The notes beneath the pieces are model-generated. The model was given only the letters and a program-made list of their open reading frames with translations. It was not told where the DNA came from and did no database searches. The translations under genes were made by a program, and so were the position numbers. Below, piece after piece: positions 15,683 to 23,978 of a DNA stretch of 64,000 bases. Position 1 is the first letter of the stretch; every line of letters starts with the position of its first letter. The stretch is from Bacteroidota bacterium (GTDB lineage: Bacteria > Bacteroidota > Bacteroidia > Palsa-965): positions 1 to 64,000 of the forward strand of contig JADBYT010000018.1 in the NCBI GenBank assembly GCA_020402865.1. The letters run 5' to 3'.

Positions 15683-16321
15683 ATGAAAATCAAATCCTTT
15701 CTGCTTCTTCTGCTGTGCGCACTCATTTTTGTGCCCGATCTGAATGCAGAAGAAATGAAAAAGAAAAAGCGCCGCAAGAAAAAGAAAAAGAAAAAGGAAC
15801 TTGCCTTTATGCAGGGTCAGATTGGAGGTCAGGTAGCTGCCGGTTTCCTCATGCGTCCGAACTATAACAAAGCTGATTATGCCATTTACGGCACCAATAC
15901 AGTTGATGCCGGTTTTCCGTTTGGCGTGCGTGCCGAGTTTGGCGTGGCACCCGTGTTTGGGATTGGCGCCGGCTTTGGTATGTATAAAGACAAGGTAACG
16001 ATTGGTGATGTAACTGTGCCCGAAAACGTATATGGGTACGAGCATAAATACACCATGCTTTTCCTGCGTCCGGCCTTTCATGCACCGTTAAACAACAGTA
16101 AGCTTGATGTGTATGCCGCATTGCCGATAGGCTTTACGGCCATTAAAGCCACACCATTTGGGAACAACAATTTCGTGCAGCAACCACTCAAAGGCGGATT
16201 TGCCTGGGCGGTAATGGCTGGCACCAATTTCTACTTCACCAAAAATATCGGTGTGTTTGCCGAAGGCGGCTATGGGCAGAATCTTCCCATTATTAATGCC
16301 GGGCTCTCGGTGAAATTTTAA
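15683..16321 (+). CDS. small outer-membrane beta-barrel with polybasic N-terminus, copy 1
   Basis: A 212-residue exported protein. A signal peptide (to about residue 22, DLNA) is followed by EEM and then about 15 almost uninterrupted Lys/Arg residues, ending in KKELAFMQGQ. The rest (about 45-212) is alternating hydrophobic beta strands with Gly/aromatic girdles and a C-terminal Phe (NAGLSVKF), typical of an 8-strand outer-membrane barrel. The polycationic tract would sit in the periplasm or at the barrel mouth, where it could bind peptidoglycan, lipid A or an acidic protein; this is inference. The tract and the KKELAFMQGQ string recur in copy 3 and in the broken copy 2. I know of no named family. 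Confidence 0.75.
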   Translation: MKIKSFLLLLLCALIFVPDLNAEEMKKKKRRKKKKKKKELAFMQGQIGGQVAAGFLMRPNYNKADYAIYGTNTVDAGFPFGVRAEFGVAPVFGIGAGFGMYKDKVTIGDVTVPENVYGYEHKYTMLFLRPAFHAPLNNSKLDVYAALPIGFTAIKATPFGNNNFVQQPLKGGFAWAVMAGTNFYFTKNIGVFAEGGYGQNLPIINAGLSVKF

Positions 16322-16340
16322 TTTTAGCCGCACTCATTCA

Positions 16341-16372
16341 AACCGGAATCAGCTAATGGTTCCGGTTTTTTT
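16341..16372 (+). terminator. terminator after barrel copy 1
   Basis: AACCGGAA pairs with TTCCGGTT across a 12-11 base loop region, followed by a T run. A close copy (CCGGAA/TTCCGG) follows the broken barrel copy at 18319, showing that the duplication included the 3' flank. Confidence 0.8.
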
Positions 16373-16963
16373 GTGATTAGGCCGAAGCAATAGTGCTGAA
16401 ACGATACCCGCAGAAACGATTTATTATAAATAATTCAAACAAATAAATACAAAACAAAACCCGAGATCAGACATTTATGTTAAATATACGCAACCCCTAT
16501 ATTAAATCTCTTGCACGGTTAACTTGTTAAACTTAAGGCTAATATCATTTAGAACATTTCAGATTTGCATTGTTGGGCACATCCGGTTTCCTGTAAATTT
16601 ACCGCAAAACGAACCACGGAATCAGTCAGAGCAGTTACTTCCGTAAAAGTCCAATTGTCAAGTCCTTGCTTAGAATAAACAATGAACCAGCCAATGGAGA
16701 GCAGCCACTAAGCATATCAAACACCGGTGGAAATAGGATATGTTTGGGATTAATGTTGAATTTGCAAAAGCAAGATAGCGGGCTTATTAACTGATTTGAA
16801 ATTCCGAAAAGAGCACAGAATGGGCAGTTGTAAGCGTCTGCTTCTTGAAAGTACTCGTTGTGTAGCAACATTTATTCGTAGTTTAGTATTTCGTATTGAG
16901 CCTGAAAATGGCATAACACGTTATTGATTTCCTAATGACTTAATAATCGCTAAGTATTAACTC
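16373..16963. other. AT-rich gap with a possible decayed minus-strand gene (16549-16871)
   Basis: 591 bases without a convincing gene. On the minus strand a frame starting at 16871 gives 78 residues beginning MLLHNEYFQEADAYNCPFC. The +1 frame then continues plausibly as GWFIVYSKQGLDNWTF through FAVNLQETGC to a stop at 16549. This could be a small gene broken by one frameshift, but I do not recognise the family and the AT-rich setting makes chance frames likely. Nothing else is seen except AT-rich DNA at 16420-16540. Confidence 0.25.
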
Positions 16964-17746
16964 ATGAAAAAAGCGCCGCTTTTCATTTTATCTGTTGCAC
17001 TTACACTCTTTGTGAACAGCTGTAAAAAGGAAGAACTGGAACAGAAAATCAACAACGTTTCTTCAACGTACAAGCCCTTAGTGATTAAGTTTGCTGCAAC
17101 CTGGTGCTATGCTTGTGGTTCCCAAGGCTATCCGCATTTTCAAGAAATTATGAATCAGCATGGGAGCACAATTACCGTGCTTAACATAAATGCTGATGAC
17201 GCGATCAATTCCGGGACTCCTCCGGGGTCAAGTGAACTAAGGACGTTCTATAACGTTCCTTATGTACCTTATTGCGCTGTAAACACAAGTGCCGGCTTCA
17301 GCCCGTGGCCGATTCAAATTAACGACACCATCGAATTTGCAAGAGCTCAGCATCCAAAAGCTAAAGCCGGTATTGGTTTTTCAATGAAAATAGAAGGTAA
17401 TAACGCAGTTATCACCACCAAAACGGTTGCTTTCGAAGCACTCACAGGTCGCTACAGCCTTGCTGTTTATCTCACAGAAGACAATATTGTTCAAGAGCAG
17501 AACGGTCTTTTAGACGGCCCCGGTCATTTTGATCACATTTTCCGAGCAGCAGAAAGCGGACAGCCTTGGGGCGATCCCATCATCACAAGCTCTTGTGAGG
17601 CAGGTGCAGTATTCGATAAAACACATACCATTGCTATTTCGGCCGACGTTCGTGATCGCAACAACCTGCACCCGGTTGTAGTATTGTACAAAATCAACCC
17701 GGCTACCTCATTGCCGGTTGATGTGATTAACTCAAACCATAACTAA
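16964..17746 (+). CDS. thioredoxin-fold lipoprotein, Omp28-like, copy 2
   Basis: A 260-residue paralogue of the lipoproteins at 14701 and 18870: lipobox VNSC (Cys20), KKEE linker, thioredoxin motif ATWCYACG (Cys48, Cys51), then the conserved C-terminal domain. A stretch of about 30 residues including TKTVAFEALTGRYSLAVYL is identical to copy 3, yet the codons differ at many third positions, so purifying selection rather than recent conversion keeps it. The CYAC centre is unusual and should shift the redox potential relative to CGPC. A terminator follows, then the interrupted barrel copy 2, so this lipoprotein has lost its partner. Confidence 0.85.
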   Translation: MKKAPLFILSVALTLFVNSCKKEELEQKINNVSSTYKPLVIKFAATWCYACGSQGYPHFQEIMNQHGSTITVLNINADDAINSGTPPGSSELRTFYNVPYVPYCAVNTSAGFSPWPIQINDTIEFARAQHPKAKAGIGFSMKIEGNNAVITTKTVAFEALTGRYSLAVYLTEDNIVQEQNGLLDGPGHFDHIFRAAESGQPWGDPIITSSCEAGAVFDKTHTIAISADVRDRNNLHPVVVLYKINPATSLPVDVINSNHN

Positions 17747-17770
17747 GAAAATTTTATTTCATTCTATTAT

Positions 17771-17804
17771 AACTCCGAAGCCGTAGTGGTTTCGGAGTTT
17801 TTTA
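17771..17804 (+). terminator. terminator after Omp28-like copy 2
   Basis: AACTCCGAA (17771-17779) pairs with TTCGGAGTT (17791-17799) and is followed by T. It is almost the same element as the terminator after copy 3, so the 3' flank was duplicated with the gene. Confidence 0.85.
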
Positions 17805-17815
17805 TTCCTTTAGGG

Positions 17816-18296
17816 TTGAGTAAAATCTTGTTTTTATTAATGCTTGTAATGTGTTTTGCTGCAGCATTTACAAAAGCATTGGGCGACTTTAGCCCAATAT
17901 CACCACTTAATACAGAATGAATAAAACGATATAATAGTAAAAAATGGTTGGCAAATCCATTCAAACGGCAATAGAATCAATAGTTTCAGAGACGTTAATT
18001 GAAACCGGGTTCAATAAACGTCTTTTGATTTATGAAAAAAGTCAAAAAAAGCGGTGTTGGGTGTATTCGGCAACCCGGCTGATAATATGGGGGAAAACGA
18101 AATGGTAAACAGCGTTATCGTTGTCAGGATTGTGGGGCGCTTTCAACAGGATGAAACAAGGCAGACAGCAAGAAAAAGAAAAAAGAGCTTGCCTTTATGC
18201 AGGGCCAGATTGCGGGTCAGGCAGCAGCAGGTTTTCTTATGCGGCTATGGGCAGAATCTTCCCATTGTTAATGCCGGGCTTTCAGTGAAGTTTTAA
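17816..18296 (+). pseudogene. barrel copy 2, interrupted and internally deleted
   Basis: Two pieces of a polybasic barrel gene flank a transposase relic. 17816-17880 reads as a signal peptide (SKILFLLMLVMCFAAAFTKA) at the same distance after the lipoprotein terminator as in copy 3, but the start codon is now TTG. 18168-18296 reads KKELAFMQGQIAGQAAAGF and then jumps from ...CTTATGCG to GGCTATGGGCAGAATCTTCC, which encodes the barrel's final strand GYGQNLP...GLSVKF. The central barrel of about 130 residues is deleted and the join is out of frame. The first piece is less certain than the second. The copy cannot make a barrel. Confidence 0.7.
18032..18154 (+). mobile_element. transposase N-terminus relic (zinc-ribbon, IS1-like)
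   Basis: The frame beginning MKKVKKSGVGC contains two stops and then KRNGKQRYRCQDCGA, the zinc-ribbon signature found at the start of IS1-type and related transposases. Only about 40 codons survive, and no catalytic DDE domain or terminal inverted repeats are visible. It lies exactly where barrel copy 2 loses its middle, so insertion followed by deletion probably destroyed that gene. The 5' side includes a small hairpin TTGGGC/GCCCAA (17879-17897). Confidence 0.6.
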
Positions 18297-18318
18297 TTCT
18301 CATCACATAGATTTACAA

Positions 18319-18347
18319 GCCGGAATCAGCAATGGTTCCGGTTTTTT
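18319..18347 (+). terminator. terminator after broken barrel copy 2
   Basis: CCGGAA/TTCCGG stem followed by TTTTTT. It is homologous to the terminator after barrel copy 1. Confidence 0.7.
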
Positions 18348-18360
18348 GCGTCAATAAATA

Positions 18361-18644
18361 CGCTTGATAGAAACGGGCCAAGCCGTTGCCCGTTGAATTT
18401 CGGTAAAGTGTCGGGTAAAGTCAGATTTCAGATTCGTCTGCGGGACGTTTGGGTTTCAGACAGAATGAGCCTCAGGATGCCGCTTACATCCCGCTTAAAT
18501 GTATCCGTCGAATACAGGCCGTTGGTTTCTCCGTCAGTTGTTTCCTGCCGTATTTACCGCACACAGCGGCTCACCGGCAAAAAAGAATACTGATAAAAGC
18601 ACAGCCATCACGATTAAACAGCAACACTTGAAACCCGGCCGCAT
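18361..18644 (-). pseudogene. decayed 5' end of a CapA-like gene
   Basis: Reading left from the ATG at 18644 gives MRPGFKCCCLIVMAVLLSVF and then FFAGEPLCA, a good signal peptide, followed after a frameshift by DTFKRDVSGILRL and, after another, FTRHFTEIQRA. These match the start of the CapA-like protein at 13290-14477 (VTFTINLTGDLM, DFTGSFAEIQPA). The start lies 226 bases from the start of the adjacent lipoprotein, against 224 in the intact pair, which strongly supports a duplicated CapA-lipoprotein divergent unit. About three quarters of the gene is missing. Confidence 0.6.
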
Positions 18645-18869
18645 GAATCTTGCCGCAGGGTTTCAAATACCTATGTTGCCAGTCCTGCTGGTTCTTTGAA
18701 CCCCCGGCCCTACACCTAGAAAATATGGAAAATCATTGAATTTTCAACCCCAAGTATGTTCGGGAGAGATAATTTTTTGTACATTAGATTTAGTTAAATA
18801 ACCTAAAGACACAACGTTACGTTATCGGCTACGTAAAAAAGTTAGCTCAACACCAATAAATACAGCATT

Positions 18870-19652
18870 ATGAAAAAAGCTCTTCTTGTACTACCTCTTG
18901 CAGCTCTTCTCTTTACAGTTAGCAGCTGTAAAAAAGAAGTCCCCGCTCAGGACATCAACAACATTTCCACCACCTACAAACCGCTTGTGGTTAAGTTTTC
19001 AGCCACTTGGTGCGGTGCCTGCGGTTCTGTTGGCTATCCGGTTTTTAAAGACATTGCCAGCCAGCACGGCAGCAAAATCACATTGCTCAATGTAAACACA
19101 GATGATGATATCAACAGCGGAACACCTCCGGGTGCTGGCGGGCTGCTCAATTATTTCGACGTAAGCGGCATTCCTTCCTGCGGTGTTAACCTGAGTGAGG
19201 GCTTCTATCCCGATGTAGCTGATATCAACGACAGCATCACCGCGGTAAGAGCTGTGCACACAAAAGCAAAAGCCGGTATTGGTTTTTCTTTGAAAGTTGA
19301 AGGCAACAACGCCGTTATCACTACCAAAACCGTAGCTTTTGAAGCACTCACAGGTCGTTACAGCCTGGCGGTTTATCTTACCGAAGACAACATTGAGGAA
19401 GAACAATCAGGTCTTTCAAGCGGTACCGGTAAGTTTGACCACATTTTCCGTGGCGCAGCGGATGGCCAGTCTTGGGGAGCTCCCATCATCACCACCTCAT
19501 GCGAAGCAGGTGCCGTGTTTGATAAGAAAGTATCTATTCCGATTCCTGCTGATGTGCGTAACCGCAACAACCTTCATGCAGTAGTGGTGTTGTATAAAAT
19601 CGATCCGACATCATATATGCCGGTTGATGTAATCAATACAAACCACAACTAA
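18870..19652 (+). CDS. thioredoxin-fold lipoprotein, Omp28-like, copy 3
   Basis: A 260-residue lipoprotein: lipobox VSSC (Cys20), a KKE linker, the active site ATWCGACG (Cys48, Cys51) and the Omp28-like C-terminal domain. It is closest to copy 2. As in copy 1, a CapA-like gene (here decayed) diverges from it and a polybasic barrel follows 73 bases downstream. The conserved pairing suggests that lipoprotein and barrel act together at the outer membrane, with the CxxC pair serving a thiol step for the barrel or its ligand; this is inference from order only. Confidence 0.85.
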   Translation: MKKALLVLPLAALLFTVSSCKKEVPAQDINNISTTYKPLVVKFSATWCGACGSVGYPVFKDIASQHGSKITLLNVNTDDDINSGTPPGAGGLLNYFDVSGIPSCGVNLSEGFYPDVADINDSITAVRAVHTKAKAGIGFSLKVEGNNAVITTKTVAFEALTGRYSLAVYLTEDNIEEEQSGLSSGTGKFDHIFRGAADGQSWGAPIITTSCEAGAVFDKKVSIPIPADVRNRNNLHAVVVLYKIDPTSYMPVDVINTNHN

Positions 19653-19677
19653 CCGAAACAGTTATTTATTTTATTCT

Positions 19678-19712
19678 AACTCCGAAACTGTAGTGGTTTC
19701 GGAGTTCTTTTA
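19678..19712 (+). terminator. terminator after Omp28-like copy 3
   Basis: AACTCCGAAAC pairs with GTTTCGGAGTT (7-base loop) and is followed by CTTTT. It lies only 14 bases before the barrel start, so it may act as an attenuator between lipoprotein and barrel. Confidence 0.8.
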
Positions 19713-19725
19713 TCCCCCCGATTGT

Positions 19726-20370
19726 ATGAATAAAAGAATCATCTTACTCTTTATCCTCGCGTTCTGCTTTGTAGCGGCCGATCTTTCTGCGGAAGAAGCT
19801 AAAAAGAGAAAAAAGAAGCGCCGTAAAAAAAGAGGGAAAAAGGAACTTGCATTTATGCAGGGACAGAAAACAATTCAGCCGGCCACCGGTTTTCTTGCCC
19901 GTTCTGATTACGACAGTACGTCTTACGGTTATTTCGGCAACACAAAGGTTGATCCTGGTTTTCCTATTGCTTTTCGTGGTGATTATCACGTAACGGATTT
20001 TCTTTCTGCCGGTGCGTTTTTCAATATCTACAGCGAGAAAGTGACGATTACCGATGTGACCGACGAATCAGTGAGCTTCGGCTTCAAACACAATACTTCT
20101 ACATTTGGCATTCGTTCGGCTTTTCACAAGCCCTTTGGTGCAAAGATCGACGTTTACGGGGGCATTGGTTTGGGATTTACTGCTGTTAAGGTAAAACCCT
20201 TCGGCGAAGTCAATCCGATAACACCCAATGAAAAACTCGGAGGTTTTTTCTACAATGTGTATGGCGGATTGGGTTACTACATTATCAAACCGCTTGGTGT
20301 TTTTGTAGAAGTGGGTTATGCCACGCCTTGGTATCCGATGATACAAACCGGAATCAGTCTGAAATTCTAA
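19726..20370 (+). CDS. small outer-membrane beta-barrel with polybasic N-terminus, copy 3
   Basis: I choose ATG 19726 because it gives a clean signal peptide (MNKRIILLFILAFCFVAADL, then SA); an in-frame ATG at 19693 lies inside the terminator hairpin. The mature protein starts EEA and then runs through about 15 residues that are nearly all Lys/Arg, ending in KKELAFMQGQ as in copy 1. Barrel strands follow to a C-terminal Phe (TGISLKF). Outside the basic tract and a few strand motifs (VDPGFP, KVTI), identity to copy 1 is modest, so the tract is under selection rather than a recent copy. The role is unknown. Confidence 0.75.
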   Translation: MNKRIILLFILAFCFVAADLSAEEAKKRKKKRRKKRGKKELAFMQGQKTIQPATGFLARSDYDSTSYGYFGNTKVDPGFPIAFRGDYHVTDFLSAGAFFNIYSEKVTITDVTDESVSFGFKHNTSTFGIRSAFHKPFGAKIDVYGGIGLGFTAVKVKPFGEVNPITPNEKLGGFFYNVYGGLGYYIIKPLGVFVEVGYATPWYPMIQTGISLKF

Positions 20371-20392
20371 TTCAAGATAAATTCTGATAACA

Positions 20393-20430
20393 CACAAGCG
20401 GCGGTCTCTGCATGAGACCGCCGCTTGTGC
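20393..20430. terminator. bidirectional terminator between barrel copy 3 and mksB
   Basis: A 16-bp perfect stem (CACAAGCGGCGGTCTC with its complement, loop TGCAT) lies between two convergent genes, with T-rich sequence on the plus side. It can serve both strands. Confidence 0.8.
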
Positions 20431-20453
20431 TTTAGAACGCCTGTAATGCCGGT

Positions 20454-23400
20454 TTAGTTCTGTACCTGCAGCGAGTGAATGTAGTCTTCCAGACGCTCCA
20501 CAATACGGTCGTAGCTGAACTGCGCCAACGGTGTGGGGTTTACGTTGTGGAATTCCGGATTGTTGTTTTTGCGCAGGGTGTAGATGTTTTGCTTGCCCTC
20601 TTCAAAACGGCCAATCGGGTCGATGGTCATGGTGAGAATCTGGTAATCGTAATTCTTCGCCAGTTCATACAGCATGTCGAAGTTTTCGCCCAGACCGGCC
20701 ACCTCGTCGATGGTCATAAAGCGGATGCCTTTTTTGATCTTGCGGTCCTTGCGGCTCAAACGGTCGGTGTCGATGATTGACAGACGGGCAATGCACAGCA
20801 GTGCCAGCATGGTGTAGTTCTGTCCGTTTGATCCGGGCGCATCTTCGCCTTTGGGCGTTTTGAGGCTGATGGAAAGATCGAAATACGATTTCGGGTTGGT
20901 GAGTTTGCGGATATCCGGCTTCACGTTTTTGCCATCGCTGTGTTCGAGGAAGGCTTTGAGAATGATGGCATCAGCGCCTTCATTTTCCACCTCAAACATT
21001 TTGAACAGGCCCACGTTCTGCGCTTTGGCCGCAATTTGTTTGTTCAGGTTGCGAATCCAGCTGATGGGATATGATTTCGACGGATCGAAGTTGATTTCCA
21101 CGTAGTGGCCGCCGGAGATTTTGTTCTGGCGGAAGAACTCACGCATATCATCAATACGGTCGCGGTATTCGCTATATACTTCTTCGATTTTGGAGAAGAT
21201 GCCGTTGATGATTTTGAGCTTGTGGTCGTTAATCTCGTTCATCTTCTGGTTGATGATGCGGAGATGTTCTTCCACGTCGTTCTGGAGATCTTCTTCCACG
21301 TTGCTGCCGTCTTTAATAATCTTGGGCAGCATTACTTCGGCCAGTGTCTGGAAATCGAAGCGGTGATTGCCTTTGAGGCGTTCGTCTTCGATCTGGAATT
21401 TCTCTTCGCGCAGAATGCCTTCGTAGTTTGTTTCGTAGGCTTTTTGCGTGGTAATAACCGTTACCTGCGCTTTTTTCACGAGGTTTTCTTCAATTTCCTC
21501 AGCGGCTTCGGCCGGGTCAAACTCACCAATTTCTTCGGTGTAGCGGGCCAGTGCTTCGCGGTAGCGGTTTTCGAGTGCGGGCATTTTCTCCATCAGGCCA
21601 ATGAGGCGCTGCTCAAGGCTGCCCTGCTTGCGCGAAATTTCCTGCAGGCGCTGGGTAAACGCGTTGTACATCATCTTCGTGCTGGAATTGTGTTCTTTTT
21701 CCAGCGCGCGTATTTCGGCGTTTACTTTTACCTGGCTTTGCTCGCCTTCAGACGGACGCAAGTACGTTGCCACGTCTTTCAGCCAGTCGTTATAGCGTTC
21801 ATCAAGTGCTTTGCGTTCCTGCTTAAACTCTTTCAGTTCACGCTCTTTGTCGGGCAGCTGTGTAAGTTCGAGCTGACGGATCTGGCCTTCGATGCCCAGA
21901 ATGTTGCCCTGCGAGTTGTTGATGATTTCATCGGCCTCACGGAGTTTCTGCAATGCGTCTTCCCAGCTCTTCTTCGCTTCTTCATATTGCAGGCGAAGGT
22001 TGTTTTTCGGGTTGGTGTAAAGGTCAATGGTAAACTCAAACTCATCGCGCGTAAGCAGCAGCGTATCATCGGGCGAGTAGCGGTTCAGTTCGTCGCGTCG
22101 CACCCAAATTTCCGATACCTGCTGGTTAAAGCCGAATTCGGTCAGCAGCTCGCGCAGGCGGCGGTTGCTGTCGCGCTCGGCGGTAAGTTTTTCGAGTTCC
22201 TTTTCAATGGTATCGCCGTACTTCTTCAGCTCTTTTTCAATCGTATCCGGATTGTTGAAGAGTTGTTTCTGCACGTAAGGCACATACTCCAGCACACCGC
22301 CGAGGTTCACCCAGAAACCGCCCGCATCCTTATCGGCCGGCTTGATGTTTTTATATACTTTATCCGGCTCCGGAATAAAGCGCGTTCCGTCCCGCTTGTC
22401 GGTGGGGCGCTGTGTGCTCAGTGCTTTAAAATGCATCAGCACCGATTCTTCCTCTTTGGTGAGCTTACCCGCATTGCGGATGGCCCACTGCGCTACCGAA
22501 TCCTGATTGGTAGTATCGAAAAGCGGCAACAGCTGTTCAAGGCGGTGAATTTCATTTTCGAGCTGATCCATCAGGCCGTCGTACTCGGCCTGCGCAAGGC
22601 GGTAGTCTTTGCTCCAGGTCGAGTCGATAAATGCGCTTTCAATGCGGCGGTCGGCAAGGAAGGTTTCAAAATCGTGGAGTTTGTCGCGGTCGCGTGCCAC
22701 TTTGTCCTGTTGCGCAAACTGTTCGCGTACGGCCTCAATGGTTTTGTAAATACGCAGCCAGCCTTCCACGCGTTTTACTTTGGTCCAGCGTTCGCTGGCT
22801 TCGTCGTATTCGTCCTGCGCAATCTTGTAGGCATTTTCGTACGAAGCGCGGTTTTTATCGGCAAACTCGCGTTGCTTTTTGCGGCTTTCGAGCTCCTGCT
22901 CCAGTCTTTCGCGTTCGGCCGTAATGGTGTCGAGTTCGCGTTCCACAGCTTCCATGTTCAGCTCATTCACGCGCTTTTCGAGCAAAATCTGCTGCAGGTT
23001 TACATAAGCCGTTTCCTTCTGTGTGCGCACCAGATCGCGGCCTACCACATCTTTTTGCTGGAATGTCCAGCCGGTTTCCAGAAACAATGCACGGTGGTTG
23101 GCCTTGTCGCGTTTCTTTTTGTCTTCAAGCAGGGCAAGCAGGCGGTCTTTTTTCAGCTTCACCATTTCATACACGCGTGCGCGGCGCTTGTACTCTTCGT
23201 GGGCTTCTTCAATTTCCTTCTTGCGTTTTTCGTATTCCTTGCCCTGATCGTCGTCGTTGGCAAAGAGGAAGTTTTTCAGGTCTTCCGATTTTGCGCCAAT
23301 GCCTTTACCGCGCGAGAACGACTGGATAATCTGCGCAAAGGTTTTGAGCTTGCGCTCATCCTGGCTCAGATCAATGCTCAGAATCTGGTTGTTGAAAAGC

Positions 23401-23939
23401 ACACGGTGAAACTCGGCCGTGCGGTTGTTGAAATGTTTCAGGTTCATGCCCCGCTTTTCGAGATGCTCTTTCAGCTTGTCGATAGGCAGAATCTGGTTGC
23501 CCTGCAGGAAATCGCGGTAAAGCAGAAACTGGTTGTTCGGCTCCAGATTGAATTCCGTTTCCGAAGAAAAATCGAACCCTTTCTGAATAATAAACGGATA
23601 AATGGAGCGGGCCGTGGTTTGCACGTGCGTGCCCACAATAATGTATTTACCCTCTTCAATTTCCACGTTCACAAAGGCATAACCGAGGTTGGCGCCGTCG
23701 TTTTGTTTGAGAACAATGCCTTCCACAGTACGTTTTTCGGTGGTCATTACATCGGTGCCCGATTCCCAGTATTCTTTCTTGGCCACAAAAATAAGCTGGA
23801 GCAGGTCGGCAATAACCGATTTGCCCGAACCCGAACCACCGGTAAAATCGGTGCGGAGCGGGTGCAGCAGGTAGTCGCAGTTGTTGTGATAAATCACCCC
23901 AACGGTTGACAGTGAGAAAATGCGCGGATATTGTTTCAT
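20454..23939 (-). CDS. mksB: SMC-like condensin ATPase MksB
   Basis: A 1161-residue ATPase with Walker A GGSGSGKS at residues 34-41, two long coiled-coil arms (about 225-480 and 560-860) around a hinge-like middle, and Walker B FMTIDEVAGL near 1070. Upstream genes are MksE- and MksF-like, so this is the motor of an MksFEB/MukFEB-type SMC-kleisin complex, which extrudes DNA loops. The ABC signature is odd: at about 1033 the sequence is GSNGQNY rather than LSGGE. No fourth gene (the TOPRIM nuclease MksG/JetD of Wadjet) follows; the next gene is convergent. Chromosome organisation is therefore more likely than plasmid cleavage, unless the nuclease is elsewhere. Confidence 0.85.
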   Translation of the reverse strand: MKQYPRIFSLSTVGVIYHNNCDYLLHPLRTDFTGGSGSGKSVIADLLQLIFVAKKEYWESGTDVMTTEKRTVEGIVLKQNDGANLGYAFVNVEIEEGKYIIVGTHVQTTARSIYPFIIQKGFDFSSETEFNLEPNNQFLLYRDFLQGNQILPIDKLKEHLEKRGMNLKHFNNRTAEFHRVLFNNQILSIDLSQDERKLKTFAQIIQSFSRGKGIGAKSEDLKNFLFANDDDQGKEYEKRKKEIEEAHEEYKRRARVYEMVKLKKDRLLALLEDKKKRDKANHRALFLETGWTFQQKDVVGRDLVRTQKETAYVNLQQILLEKRVNELNMEAVERELDTITAERERLEQELESRKKQREFADKNRASYENAYKIAQDEYDEASERWTKVKRVEGWLRIYKTIEAVREQFAQQDKVARDRDKLHDFETFLADRRIESAFIDSTWSKDYRLAQAEYDGLMDQLENEIHRLEQLLPLFDTTNQDSVAQWAIRNAGKLTKEEESVLMHFKALSTQRPTDKRDGTRFIPEPDKVYKNIKPADKDAGGFWVNLGGVLEYVPYVQKQLFNNPDTIEKELKKYGDTIEKELEKLTAERDSNRRLRELLTEFGFNQQVSEIWVRRDELNRYSPDDTLLLTRDEFEFTIDLYTNPKNNLRLQYEEAKKSWEDALQKLREADEIINNSQGNILGIEGQIRQLELTQLPDKERELKEFKQERKALDERYNDWLKDVATYLRPSEGEQSQVKVNAEIRALEKEHNSSTKMMYNAFTQRLQEISRKQGSLEQRLIGLMEKMPALENRYREALARYTEEIGEFDPAEAAEEIEENLVKKAQVTVITTQKAYETNYEGILREEKFQIEDERLKGNHRFDFQTLAEVMLPKIIKDGSNVEEDLQNDVEEHLRIINQKMNEINDHKLKIINGIFSKIEEVYSEYRDRIDDMREFFRQNKISGGHYVEINFDPSKSYPISWIRNLNKQIAAKAQNVGLFKMFEVENEGADAIILKAFLEHSDGKNVKPDIRKLTNPKSYFDLSISLKTPKGEDAPGSNGQNYTMLALLCIARLSIIDTDRLSRKDRKIKKGIRFMTIDEVAGLGENFDMLYELAKNYDYQILTMTIDPIGRFEEGKQNIYTLRKNNNPEFHNVNPTPLAQFSYDRIVERLEDYIHSLQVQN

Positions 23940-23978
23940 GTTCGGATTGTCCGGATGCGTGTGTGTTTATGAGGTCAG

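Noticed and set aside
21105-23909. 934-residue open frame on the plus strand opposite mksB
   Set aside because: It is antisense to a clear SMC ATPase and is rich in Phe, Ala and Val from reversed codons; such long antisense frames come from the codon bias of the real gene.
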